From positions 1 to 64,000 of the forward strand of contig JAAELC010000235.1 of assembly GCA_024227135.1 (NCBI GenBank): 64,000 nucleotides of DNA, read 5' to 3'. Positions 1 to 7,595 of the stretch are shown piece after piece. The notes below the pieces were generated by a model. The model searched no databases, was not told the DNA's origin, and saw only the letters and a program-made list of their open reading frames with translations. Numbering within the stretch: the first letter of the stretch is position 1; every line of letters begins with the position of its first letter. The position numbers and the translations under genes are program-made. Source of the DNA: Gammaproteobacteria bacterium. Lineage in GTDB: Bacteria; Pseudomonadota; Gammaproteobacteria; Chromatiales; Chromatiaceae.

Positions 1-16
1 TATATAATCGAAACAG

Positions 17-91
17 TGGAGCCCACGATGAGAATTGAACTCATGACCCCGTCCTTACCAAGGACGTGCTCTACCCCTGAGCTACGTGGGC
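17..91 (-). tRNA. tRNA-Thr (anticodon GGT)
   Basis: The reverse complement folds as a canonical cloverleaf with acceptor stem GCCCACG, a TTCAATT T-loop and an encoded 3' CCA (17-19). The anticodon loop reads CTTGGTAAG, giving anticodon GGT (Thr, ACC codon). It is the last of three minus-strand tRNAs in the order Tyr-Gly-Thr, the arrangement known upstream of tufB in many gammaproteobacteria. tufB would lie to the left of the window (inference). Confidence 0.97.
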
Positions 92-92
92 G

Positions 93-169
93 TGGAGCGG
101 GAAACGGGACTCGAACCCGCGACCCTCAGCTTGGAAGGCTGACGCTCTAGCCAACTGAGCTATTCCCGC
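93..169 (-). tRNA. tRNA-Gly (anticodon TCC)
   Basis: The reverse complement gives acceptor GCGGGAA, T-arm GCGGG-TTCGAGT-CCCGT and encoded CCA (93-95). The anticodon loop CTTCCAAG gives TCC (Gly, GGA). It is one base from the tRNA-Thr, so the two are surely co-transcribed and separated by processing. Confidence 0.97.
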
Positions 170-277
170 CTGTGAAGCTCCCTGTCACGTTCGAAACCTG
201 CTCATAAGGGCACCAAAGCGGCCATTCCGAACCGTTGAACAGGAGATGACCCGCCCGTTTTGCGATCGGAAGTCGCT

Positions 278-362
278 TGGTGGAGAGGGGAGGATTCGAA
301 CCTCCGAAGGCTGCGCCAGCAGATTTACAGTCTGATCCCTTTGGCCACTCGGGAACCCCTCC
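278..362 (-). tRNA. tRNA-Tyr (anticodon GTA)
   Basis: This 85-nt class II tRNA has a long variable arm. The reverse complement starts GGAGGGGTTCCCGAG, the anticodon loop is CTGTAAATC (GTA, Tyr), and the T-arm GGAGG-TTCGAAT-CCTCC is followed by acceptor CCTCTCC, discriminator A and encoded CCA (278-280). It is the first gene of the Tyr-Gly-Thr cluster. Confidence 0.97.
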
Positions 363-500
363 AGCAAGCCCGCTATTGTCCTTCAGGGCCAAGCACCTGT
401 CAACAACTTATGCGACTGATTGGCAATCTTTTTGCCTAACCTTCACTCTACGAAGGCCAAGTGGCGGGTCACCTGGATGTACAAACCTGGCCCTGCCGGT

Positions 501-1931
501 TCAGAATCGGTGAGTCCAGCTGATTTCGATCTCCTTCTGCTCCATGAAAACACTACCCGTTTGCACTCCGGTGACACTGTCATTCTGTCCGTTGAGTTCT
601 TCTTCAGGCATGTAAGCAAAGGACAGATTGAACTCGTTACTCTCACTGACCCTGTAAGAGGCGCCCAAGGTGTAGTGCCACTTGATTGTAGCGGGCGCCA
701 GTACATTGAACAGACCCTCCCCCCCCGGAGCGAAGTCACTTGCATAGCTCACACCCCCTCTGAAACTCCATTTCGGATTGTAGTCCCACAACAACCCCAG
801 CTTGTAAACATCCATGCTTTCCCAGCCAAATCCCAGACCGTTATCTCCGCCCAGGCAGGTAGATGCTTTCGGCCCGGGACCAATACAACCGCTGATATTT
901 GTGTTGTTGGAGTTAGCCAGCGAATCAATATCTCCGTAAAAGATTCGCTGATAGTCGAAAGCCACAACCAATCCGGGATTTATCTTGTAAGACAGCCCCA
1001 GCGCCAGCATGGCAGGTATATCGAATTCCCCCCCTTCAGCAAACAGACCCGAATAATCATCAAATTCACTCATCCACATCTTGGTGCGGTACGAAGCACC
1101 AAGGGTAAATTTGTCACTGAGATCACCAACCCATCCCAGGTGCAGACCAAACCCGTAGGACCAGTCTGTACCGTTATTGGTTACATTCCCCGGATCCACC
1201 GACATCTGCATGAACGGCTGAAGACCTTTTGCTTCAAAACTCTGGGCCGCGAACACAGGCGCGATACCAAAGGCATGGCGATCGTTCAATTTGTAGGTGA
1301 AGGGCACTTCGACGAACAACTGCTGAAGTTCGACCCCGGTGGGCACCTGGGCTGTAAAGACACCACAGGGATTGGCATTGTTAGGCGCACTGCAGGTGGG
1401 ATCATTACCGATAGGGTTGCCATTCATGTCCACTGTCGTGTTGGGAGGCAGGGCAAAATTCTCCCACACCGGACGTTCCGTATACTTGGTGTTCATCCCC
1501 CCGTTTCCGAAAATACTCACCCCGATGGTCATTTTATCGTCTAACACCCGGTTGTATCCGAAACTGGGAATCAGAAACCAATCCAGATTACTGGTGTACT
1601 TCCCCGGGGTCACGAAGGGGCCGGTGGGCATTCCGGTATTCGGATCCCGCCCGAAATCGTTATTGGCCATATACCCTCGATCCGAGGGACTGGACAAAGC
1701 CAGCCCGAGATCCATGCTGGTCCCGATGGAACTCATACCGGCCGGATTGGTCGCTGCTGCGAGGGTATCCTGGGACAGGGCCGCAGCAACGCCAGCCATA
1801 GCCTTGGACTTGGTCCCCCATCCGTGAGAAAAGTAACCGTTAGTGGCCAGCGCGGGCGAGGATACAGCCAACCCCAGCAACACCGAACCAATACCTGCCT
1901 TACTTATTATCATAACCCCCCCTCTTTTCAT
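501..1931 (-). CDS. FadL/OmpP1/TodX-family outer membrane transport protein
   Basis: This 476-residue protein has an N-terminal signal peptide ending near ALA-TNG (about residue 30). The mature part then begins TNGYFSHGWGTKSKAMAGV and continues with an NPAGMSSIG segment, as in the N-terminal plug region of FadL-like 14-strand barrels. The C-terminus ends in an aromatic residue (ISWTHRF), typical of outer membrane barrels. The family moves long-chain fatty acids or other hydrophobic compounds across the outer membrane; the substrate cannot be read from the sequence. Two ATGs (1931 and 1913) each follow a GAGGGGGG run, so the start could be either; I use the upstream one. The window also holds a fatty-acyl-CoA synthetase (52-54 kb), a plausible functional but not genetic partner. 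Confidence 0.9.
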   Translation of the reverse strand: MKRGGVMIISKAGIGSVLLGLAVSSPALATNGYFSHGWGTKSKAMAGVAAALSQDTLAAATNPAGMSSIGTSMDLGLALSSPSDRGYMANNDFGRDPNTGMPTGPFVTPGKYTSNLDWFLIPSFGYNRVLDDKMTIGVSIFGNGGMNTKYTERPVWENFALPPNTTVDMNGNPIGNDPTCSAPNNANPCGVFTAQVPTGVELQQLFVEVPFTYKLNDRHAFGIAPVFAAQSFEAKGLQPFMQMSVDPGNVTNNGTDWSYGFGLHLGWVGDLSDKFTLGASYRTKMWMSEFDDYSGLFAEGGEFDIPAMLALGLSYKINPGLVVAFDYQRIFYGDIDSLANSNNTNISGCIGPGPKASTCLGGDNGLGFGWESMDVYKLGLLWDYNPKWSFRGGVSYASDFAPGGEGLFNVLAPATIKWHYTLGASYRVSESNEFNLSFAYMPEEELNGQNDSVTGVQTGSVFMEQKEIEISWTHRF

Positions 1932-2242
1932 AAACCCCCCTCGAAACAGTTGAGAGCTGTTGCTTTAATACCACATACTTCCCCGATAATTTAGGGCGCA
2001 ATAAAGACCAACAGACTACCAGTGTTACAAAAATGCAATTGTTGTAAGAAAATAACACCAGTTAACCGGCTCAAGCAACAACCCTGATACACTTTTTTTT
2101 TAATGGGTGAATCAATCGGGCATATAACGGGGCTCAGAAGGCCGGGGGGAATACAAGACGGGGCAGTTGTTATTTCTCAGGATGAGGGTTGGCCCGGCAC
2201 CGGAGTCTCTCGACCAGGGAGCCGGGCCAGATATCAAAACGC
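1932..2242. other. Intergenic region between two outer membrane protein genes
   Basis: This 311-bp stretch is AT-rich near 1960-2110 and has no convincing ORF. It should contain the promoter of the FadL-like gene and the 3' end of the MetA-like transcript. The only structured element I see is the GC-rich inverted repeat at 2191-2228. Confidence 0.6.
2191..2228 (-). terminator. GC-rich hairpin downstream of the MetA-like gene
   Basis: GGCCCGGC (2191-2198) and GCCGGGCC (2221-2228) are perfect 8-bp complements separated by 22 bases, 15 bp past the stop codon of the gene ending at 2243. No T-run follows on the minus strand, so it may stabilise the 3' end or assist termination rather than act as a classic intrinsic terminator. 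Confidence 0.4.
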
Positions 2243-3172
2243 TCAGTTGAAGTGATGCACAAACCTGAAGTTAAGGCGCGAACCTTCGGGGCGATTTTCC
2301 GCGTTGCTTTCGAAATAAGCATTCAGAAACAGATGGGTATGAGGCGACACATGGTAAACGAGACCCGGACCGATACCCAGCACCTGCTCCCGGCGCCCGG
2401 AAACATCCATACCATTGATCTCGGTATCTGTAGTCTGCTTGAGATAGTAGCCATTGATTCCCAGCCGCAATCGTTTTGGCAGCACCTCATAGGCGGTGGC
2501 AAAGTTGACATGCACTGCCTGCCCGGCCCTGACATCACTGACCCCCAGGGGTCGGTACGGATCCTCATTCTTACCGTTCCAGAGATAATGAAGCCGCCAA
2601 CTGGCACTCCATTCCGGATTTAAGAAATAGGTTCCCGCCCAGTACGGATTGAACGAAAAATGATTGCTGCCCGGGTTAACCGCCTTGTCCTGACTGTACT
2701 TGCCCGTGGGGAATATCATCTGCAATTCGATCCTGTGCATGAATTTTGGCCCCTTTTTACCCATAATCGGATCCCATTGCAGAAAGGGCCCCACCAAAAG
2801 ATCACCGAGACCGGTGCTGTTGGTGATGCTGTCATCAGGCTCGAGGTCAAATCCAGCAATGGGTAACATGAGATTGACCCCCCATTTCCCCCCAAACAGC
2901 AACTCCTTGTCCGATTGGTACACCAGCTGGCTGATACCCGAAGTCACATCGATTTCCGGGGGCAGACTGTTACCACTGCCATCCTGAAATTCCCCGTTGT
3001 TGAAAAACTGCACGTATTGCTGAAAATACCAACCCGGACCAGCAGGAGGCGCCCCATCCAGAAAACTGGTATATCCCAGATTCAACGGTGGCAGGTCATA
3101 TGCACGAGCAGAAAGAGAAATCAGCATCAAGAGCAACATCCCCATGAAAACACGTAACTTATAAAACATCAT
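2243..3172 (-). CDS. MetA-pathway phenol-degradation-like outer membrane protein (transporter family)
   Basis: The protein has 309 residues with a signal peptide (hydrophobic segment LLLMLISLSARA, cleavage near residue 24). The mature part resembles the MetA-pathway/SphA-like outer membrane family: repeated amphipathic strands, a MIFPTGKYSQD segment, NPYWAGTYF, and a C-terminal barrel-like end (FRFVHHFN). Members are thought to help hydrophobic substrates cross the outer membrane, but the specific substrate is unknown. The start is at tandem ATGs after a GGGGGA ribosome-binding site. No catabolic genes are nearby, so a phenol role is not supported here. Confidence 0.8.
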   Translation of the reverse strand: MMFYKLRVFMGMLLLMLISLSARAYDLPPLNLGYTSFLDGAPPAGPGWYFQQYVQFFNNGEFQDGSGNSLPPEIDVTSGISQLVYQSDKELLFGGKWGVNLMLPIAGFDLEPDDSITNSTGLGDLLVGPFLQWDPIMGKKGPKFMHRIELQMIFPTGKYSQDKAVNPGSNHFSFNPYWAGTYFLNPEWSASWRLHYLWNGKNEDPYRPLGVSDVRAGQAVHVNFATAYEVLPKRLRLGINGYYLKQTTDTEINGMDVSGRREQVLGIGPGLVYHVSPHTHLFLNAYFESNAENRPEGSRLNFRFVHHFN

Positions 3173-3513
3173 TTTCCCCCAAATCTCAGCTGATTATTTA
3201 TTGTGTGGCTAACAATAAGCAACTGAAGAGATGAGATCAAGACAACACACCACTTTGCCTTTCATTCCTTTTTCCGTTTCTCTGCTATAAATAAGGTATG
3301 GGGACGTGAAACCCCACAAACAGCAGTAAGCGCTCACCCCGCCATACATACTCTGGCGGAGTGCGGGGGGTGGCTGAAACGCGTAAGGAACCGTTGGATA
3401 AGTCGGCCCAGGTGCTTTCATGGTATCCGGCGCAACTTTTTTGCCATAAAAGCGCTGTACTTGTTCAAAGCTTCCCTGTCGGTCATCCGTCATTTACTAC
3501 AAGGAGCAAAAAG
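3173..3513. other. Divergent intergenic region with a structured leader
   Basis: The 341 bp lie between the minus-strand MetA-like gene and the plus-strand small protein at 3514. The plus strand shows a TGGGG/CCCCA stem at about 3299-3316 and an overlapping pair of alternatives: CCGCCA/TGGCGG (about 3338-3358) against CACCCCGC/GCGGGGGGTG. I do not recognise a known riboswitch consensus. It most likely holds divergent promoters and a folded 5' leader. Confidence 0.4.
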
Positions 3514-3747
3514 ATGGATATTCAACTTGCCGATGTCACTATCCATATCGATAAACGTCTGGAAACAGAAGAGCGAGCCCTAACCGAAGAGCAACTGAGA
3601 GGCACGGACGGCGTTGTCAGTGTGCGTAACGCCAACGAGAGATCTCAATTGTTTCTCGTGGAGTACAATCCTGACAAGACTGACTCTGGAAGTCTGCTGA
3701 GCATCGTGACAGGAATGCATGGACATGCTGAACTGGTTGGGCTTTGA
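3514..3747 (+). CDS. Small HMA-like (ferredoxin-fold) protein lacking the CxxC motif
   Basis: The protein has 77 residues. The start ATG follows an AAGGAGC ribosome-binding site at 3501-3507. The pattern (amphipathic N-terminus, helix with TEEQLRGTDGVVSV, strand QLFLVEYNPD, helix SGSLLSIVTGM, final strand AELVGL) matches the beta-alpha-beta-beta-alpha-beta layout of heavy-metal-associated domains. There is no cysteine at all, so metal binding in the usual CopZ/MerP manner is unlikely. The gene is monocistronic with a long structured leader. Function unknown; the fold assignment is inference. Confidence 0.65.
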   Translation: MDIQLADVTIHIDKRLETEERALTEEQLRGTDGVVSVRNANERSQLFLVEYNPDKTDSGSLLSIVTGMHGHAELVGL

Positions 3748-3936
3748 GCGGTAAACAGCCTGGGCAGGAAGCAGCGGGATGTAGAAGAAGGCAAGTACCA
3801 CCAGTCAAGTCGTCGCGTCCGGTGAACAAAAGGGTAACGACCCCACCTCTTTATCCCTGAAGGGTAAAGGGGGAAGTGCTCATAACCGAACGGGGACGAC
3901 CCATCGCCTACTGACATTACCCCGAAAAGGGGGGGC

Positions 3937-4530
3937 TCAGTTCACCGAATGGAGACGGTGCATCGCCTTCTGAAATTTACCGGAAAGGATATCCGGCAGC
4001 GCCCCCTCTGAAAGGGACACGGCATCGTCGATAGCAACCGACTCATCCCGGGAAGGGCGCCCTAACACATAATTCACCACCCGATGACTGTCCCCGGGAT
4101 GGTTGATACCGATACGCAGGCGCCAGAAATCCTTGCCCCCCAACGCACTGATTATATCCCTCAATCCGTTATGACCGGCATGCCCCCCACCCTGCTTGAG
4201 CCGGACGCTCCCCACAGGCAAATCCAGCTCGTCGTGGGCAACCAGAATCTGCTCAGGTGGTATCCGGAAGTAACCTGCCAGGCTGGATACCGATCGCCCA
4301 CTGCAGTTCATGAAAGTGGTCGGCTTGAGTAGCCAGCATTCCCTGCCGTCCGCAAATATCCTGCAGGTTTCTCCCTGAAATTTTGACTCCGGCTTGAATA
4401 TTCCACCATTGCGTTCTGCCAGCAGTTCCACAAACCAGCTGCCTGCATTATGCCGGGTATGCTGATACTCGCTGCCGGGATTACCCAGTCCGACAATCAA
4501 TCGGACAGGAAGGGTGGATGGGGGTGCCAT
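3937..4530 (-). CDS. pth: Peptidyl-tRNA hydrolase
   Basis: The 197-residue protein matches the usual Pth length. It contains LIVGLGNPGSEYQHTRHNAG near the N-terminus, which includes the catalytic His and an essential Asn, and VAHDELDLPVG with the conserved Asp near residue 95. It also has KQGGGHAGHNGLRD, which lines the substrate channel. The cytoplasmic enzyme releases tRNA from peptidyl-tRNAs that drop off the ribosome. The gene lies downstream of rplY and prs in the common gammaproteobacterial order prs-rplY-pth; ychF, often next, is not seen. Confidence 0.97.
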   Translation of the reverse strand: MAPPSTLPVRLIVGLGNPGSEYQHTRHNAGSWFVELLAERNGGIFKPESKFQGETCRIFADGRECWLLKPTTFMNCSGRSVSSLAGYFRIPPEQILVAHDELDLPVGSVRLKQGGGHAGHNGLRDIISALGGKDFWRLRIGINHPGDSHRVVNYVLGRPSRDESVAIDDAVSLSEGALPDILSGKFQKAMHRLHSVN

Positions 4531-4661
4531 AGTAAAGTCATGCTGATAGGGGTCTGCGACAGCCAGTCACTGACTGTCGCAGGAACATACCTGAAACCAC
4601 AGAGAACCAATACCGCACCAGGGAGGTGACCCTCCCTGATTTAGAGTCATCAGCCGAGAAA

Positions 4662-5330
4662 TCAATCCTCGTCTGCTGGCTTCTTCTCCTCGACTGCATC
4701 GCCTTCTTCGGCTTCCTCGCCTTCGATTTCCTCCACGACATCCTCTGCCATCTGCAGTATCTGCACGGAAACCACGGGCAGGTCGTACTCTTCACCTTGA
4801 GAAAGTATTGGAATCTCAACACCTTCAGGCAGCGGAACCTGGGACAGCTTGATGGCATCCCCTACGTCCATTGCGGATACGTCCAACTCAAGATATTCAG
4901 GCAGATCCTTGGGAAGACAGGTAACCTCCACGTCCGGTATATGGTGAGAGACCGTTCCGCCTCCCACTTTGACACCAACCGAAGCCTCTTCGCCGACTAG
5001 GTGTATAGGCACATTGGTGCGGATTTTCTCCGTTGCGGAAATCCGTTGGAAATCGATGTGCTCGATGTAAGGCTTGTAGGGATGCCTTTGCAGATCCTTC
5101 AACAGTACCTGCTGCTTTCTACCGCCCATATCGAGGGACAGAATAGTAGAGAAGGTGGATTCGTACTCCAACTGCTGAGCCAGCTTGTGATGCACAATCA
5201 TTACCATTTCCGGATCTTTGTGTGCACCGTACACTATACCTGGCACCATACCCGCCCGGCGCAGGCGGCGGCTCGCACCTTTACCCACATCCGTGCGCGC
5301 CTGCGCTTTAATTTCAATAATATCACTCAT
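4662..5330 (-). CDS. rplY: 50S ribosomal protein L25 (long form with CTC domain)
   Basis: The protein has 222 residues. The N-terminal L25 domain (about 1-95: IEIKAQARTDVGKGASRRLRR, VPGIVYG) binds 5S rRNA. It is followed by a general-stress CTC/TL5 beta domain and an acidic tail (EEIEGEEAEEGDAVEEKK). I chose ATG 5330 because GGAG lies 6 nt upstream; a TTG twelve bases further up would add only MELF. It sits between prs and pth in a conserved order. Confidence 0.95.
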   Translation of the reverse strand: MSDIIEIKAQARTDVGKGASRRLRRAGMVPGIVYGAHKDPEMVMIVHHKLAQQLEYESTFSTILSLDMGGRKQQVLLKDLQRHPYKPYIEHIDFQRISATEKIRTNVPIHLVGEEASVGVKVGGGTVSHHIPDVEVTCLPKDLPEYLELDVSAMDVGDAIKLSQVPLPEGVEIPILSQGEEYDLPVVSVQILQMAEDVVEEIEGEEAEEGDAVEEKKPADED

Positions 5331-5416
5331 GAATAACTCCAAATTACTTGTTTTCTAAAAAAATTCCGCCGTTCCGCGACCAGAAGACGGATCGTTGGTT
5401 CGCTGTTGGTTATCTG

Positions 5417-6370
5417 TTACCCAACGAACAGCGAGGTCACCGATTCATCATTGGCGATACGCCGTAGCGTCTCCGCCAACAGTTCTGCAATACTGATCTG
5501 GCGAACCTTGCCAGAATTCTGCGCCTCTTCCCGAAGCGGTATAGTGTTGGAAACCACGAGTTCATCCAACACCGAATCTTCCAGATTTCGCACTGCCGGC
5601 CCTGATAAAACTGGATGGGTACAGTAGGCAACCACCCGAAGCGCCCCATGATCTTTGAGCGCTTGAGCAGCCTTGCACAGGGTGCCGGCTGTATCTACCA
5701 TGTCATCGATCAGGACGCAGCTTCGACCTTCCACGTTCCCGATTATATGCATCACCTGGGCTTCGTTGGCGTTAGGCCGCCGCTTGTCTATGATCGCAAG
5801 CTCTGCGTCGTCAAGATGCTTGGCCAGCGCACGGGCTCTGACTACGCCACCCACATCCGGCGACACCACTATCAAGTCGGGGTATTTCTGCCGCCACACG
5901 TCGCCCAGAAGAATGGGCAAGGCATAAATATTATCGATCTGGATATCAAAAAAGCCATGGATCTGGTCAGCATGCAGATCTACCGTAATTACCCGGTCAG
6001 CGCCCGCCGCCTCAATCTGTTTAGCGATCAGGCGGGCCGTTATCGGAACGCGCGCCGACCGGGGGCGCCGATCCTGCCTCGCGTACCCGAAATAAGGAAA
6101 TACCGCTGTGATCCTTGCTGCAGACGCCCAACGCAGTGCGTCAATGATCACCAGCATTTCCATGAGGTTATCGTTGGTAGGCTGACACGTGGACTGAATG
6201 ACGTAGACGTCGCGACCACGAACGCTCTCGTGAATTTCAGCCATGACTTCGCCATCGCTGAATTTTCCGACCATTGCGCGCCCGAGGCGCTGATTCAACC
6301 GTGCTGCGATGTCCTGAACCAACTCTGGATTTGAGTTTCCAGCAAACAGCATCATGCCGCTCGACGACAC
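5417..6370 (-). CDS. prs: Ribose-phosphate pyrophosphokinase (PRPP synthetase)
   Basis: The 317-residue protein aligns throughout with class I Prs: [54 protein letters not shown] (catalytic flexible loop region), [12 protein letters not shown] and the PRPP-binding [13 protein letters not shown]. It makes PRPP from ribose-5-phosphate and ATP for purine, pyrimidine, His, Trp and NAD synthesis. The start is GTG at 6370 with a GGGGGG stretch 8-9 nt upstream; an internal ATG (MMLFAGNS) is an alternative. It is downstream of tRNA-Gln and ispE and probably shares their transcript. Confidence 0.97.
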   Translation of the reverse strand: MSSSGMMLFAGNSNPELVQDIAARLNQRLGRAMVGKFSDGEVMAEIHESVRGRDVYVIQSTCQPTNDNLMEMLVIIDALRWASAARITAVFPYFGYARQDRRPRSARVPITARLIAKQIEAAGADRVITVDLHADQIHGFFDIQIDNIYALPILLGDVWRQKYPDLIVVSPDVGGVVRARALAKHLDDAELAIIDKRRPNANEAQVMHIIGNVEGRSCVLIDDMVDTAGTLCKAAQALKDHGALRVVAYCTHPVLSGPAVRNLEDSVLDELVVSNTIPLREEAQNSGKVRQISIAELLAETLRRIANDESVTSLFVG

Positions 6371-6647
6371 TTTGAGATACCCCCCGGTTAACTAATTGAT
6401 CATTCAGGACGTCACGCCCTGGTGGGGCTAGTGCAAACTGTCCCGGCGATTTGAATTCCGATACCACGCAGTGCCGGTGGATCTGCAGCAATACGACGCA
6501 TATAACTCACTCACTGAAATGACTGTAACGACGACCTGATCGAGCGGGCCTGGCTTCCGGCTTCACCCTCAGACAGATTCAAAAAACCACTTCTGTCATC
6601 CGGCCTCCACCCTAAGCTCTGCAAGGCCGCAAATTCCACTCACAACT

Positions 6648-6722
6648 TGGCTGGGGCGGCAGGATTCGAACCTGCGCATGCAGGGATCAAAACCCTGTGC
6701 CTTACCGCTTGGCGACGCCCCA
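6648..6722 (-). tRNA. tRNA-Gln (anticodon TTG)
   Basis: The reverse complement reads TGGGGCG (acceptor), anticodon loop TTTTGAT (TTG, Gln CAA), T-arm GCAGG-TTCGAAT-CCTGC, 3' acceptor CGCCCCA, discriminator G and encoded CCA. It begins with U, as gammaproteobacterial tRNA-Gln does. Its first 21 nt overlap the 3' end of ispE on the same strand. Confidence 0.97.
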
Positions 6723-7595
6723 ATATTCGTTATCGACACTCACTGCCAATGATTCTGCAGTGTTCAGAGGTGACCTGCTCATACCCTGAGCCAGTATCGG
6801 GTGAAAGCGTTCCGGCACTTGCTCATACACCCGAAATGCATCCTTTCTCCGTTCAAACCCGGCGAAGACACAAGCACCGGTTCCCGTCAGGCGAGGAGCG
6901 GAATGGGATCCCAGCCAGTCCAGCGCTTCGCGTACCTGGGGGAAATGCCGCGCCACTACGGGCAGGCAGTCGTTGGTCAGGTTACCGTCGAGAAAGTCGC
7001 GTATTTTGATCCTGGGAGAGTCCCGTGTCAAATGGGGATCGCCAAAAATCTGTGCCGTGGGTACATGACACTCGGGCACCAGCACCAGAAACCAGGGCTG
7101 GGGCAAGTCCAGAGGGGTCAGTTCTTCCCCCACTCCCTCGCCCCAGGCGGCCTCCCCCCTGACAAACACGGGCACATCAGCACCAAGGCGCAGTCCCAGT
7201 TCAGCGAGAGTATCCACTGATAACCCGGTATTCCACAGATGATTCAGCGCCACCAGAACCGTGGCGGCATCTGAACTGCCACCACCCAACCCGGCGCCCA
7301 TCGGTAGGTTTTTATCGAGATGTATATCCGCACCCTGCTCCGTGCCGGTGTAATCTTTGAGCAGATTGCCGGCCTGAATCACTAAATCCTGATCATGGGG
7401 AATCTCACTGGACTGAGCCAGCCTTCGAAGCAGCCCGTCGCTTCTGATCCGGAATCGCAGCCTGTCTCCAAAGTCGAGGAATTGAAACACCGTTTGAAGC
7501 AAATGATAGCCGTCGGGTCTTCGCCCGACGACACGAAGCATCAAATTCAGCTTCGCTGGAGCCGGCCAGTAACCGGAAAGCTCCGGCCCGCTCAT
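6702..7595 (-). CDS. ispE: 4-diphosphocytidyl-2-C-methyl-D-erythritol kinase
   Basis: The 297-residue GHMP kinase carries the N-terminal substrate motif PAPAKLNLMLRVVGRRPDGYH, the ATP-binding loop LPMGAGLGGGSSDAA (about residues 95-110) and a C-terminal LTGTGACVFAGF segment. It phosphorylates CDP-ME in the MEP isoprenoid pathway. The start ATG overlaps the stop of the upstream TPR lipoprotein gene (ATGA), suggesting translational coupling. The last codons (W-G-V-A-K-R-stop) are encoded by the 5' 21 nt of the tRNA-Gln gene, an unusual CDS/tRNA overlap. Confidence 0.96.
   Translation of the reverse strand: MSGPELSGYWPAPAKLNLMLRVVGRRPDGYHLLQTVFQFLDFGDRLRFRIRSDGLLRRLAQSSEIPHDQDLVIQAGNLLKDYTGTEQGADIHLDKNLPMGAGLGGGSSDAATVLVALNHLWNTGLSVDTLAELGLRLGADVPVFVRGEAAWGEGVGEELTPLDLPQPWFLVLVPECHVPTAQIFGDPHLTRDSPRIKIRDFLDGNLTNDCLPVVARHFPQVREALDWLGSHSAPRLTGTGACVFAGFERRKDAFRVYEQVPERFHPILAQGMSRSPLNTAESLAVSVDNEYWGVAKR

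Noticed and set aside
147-392. ORF on the minus strand over tRNA-Tyr
   Set aside because: It is the translation of the tRNA and its flanks (GVPEWPKGSDCKSAG-type peptide is a known tRNA artefact).
420-1544. Long plus-strand ORF opposite the FadL-like gene
   Set aside because: No RBS or recognisable motifs; the minus frame has a signal peptide and family features across its full length.
5331-5342. Upstream TTG start for rplY
   Set aside because: The GGAG ribosome-binding site is placed correctly for ATG 5330 and lies inside the longer version.
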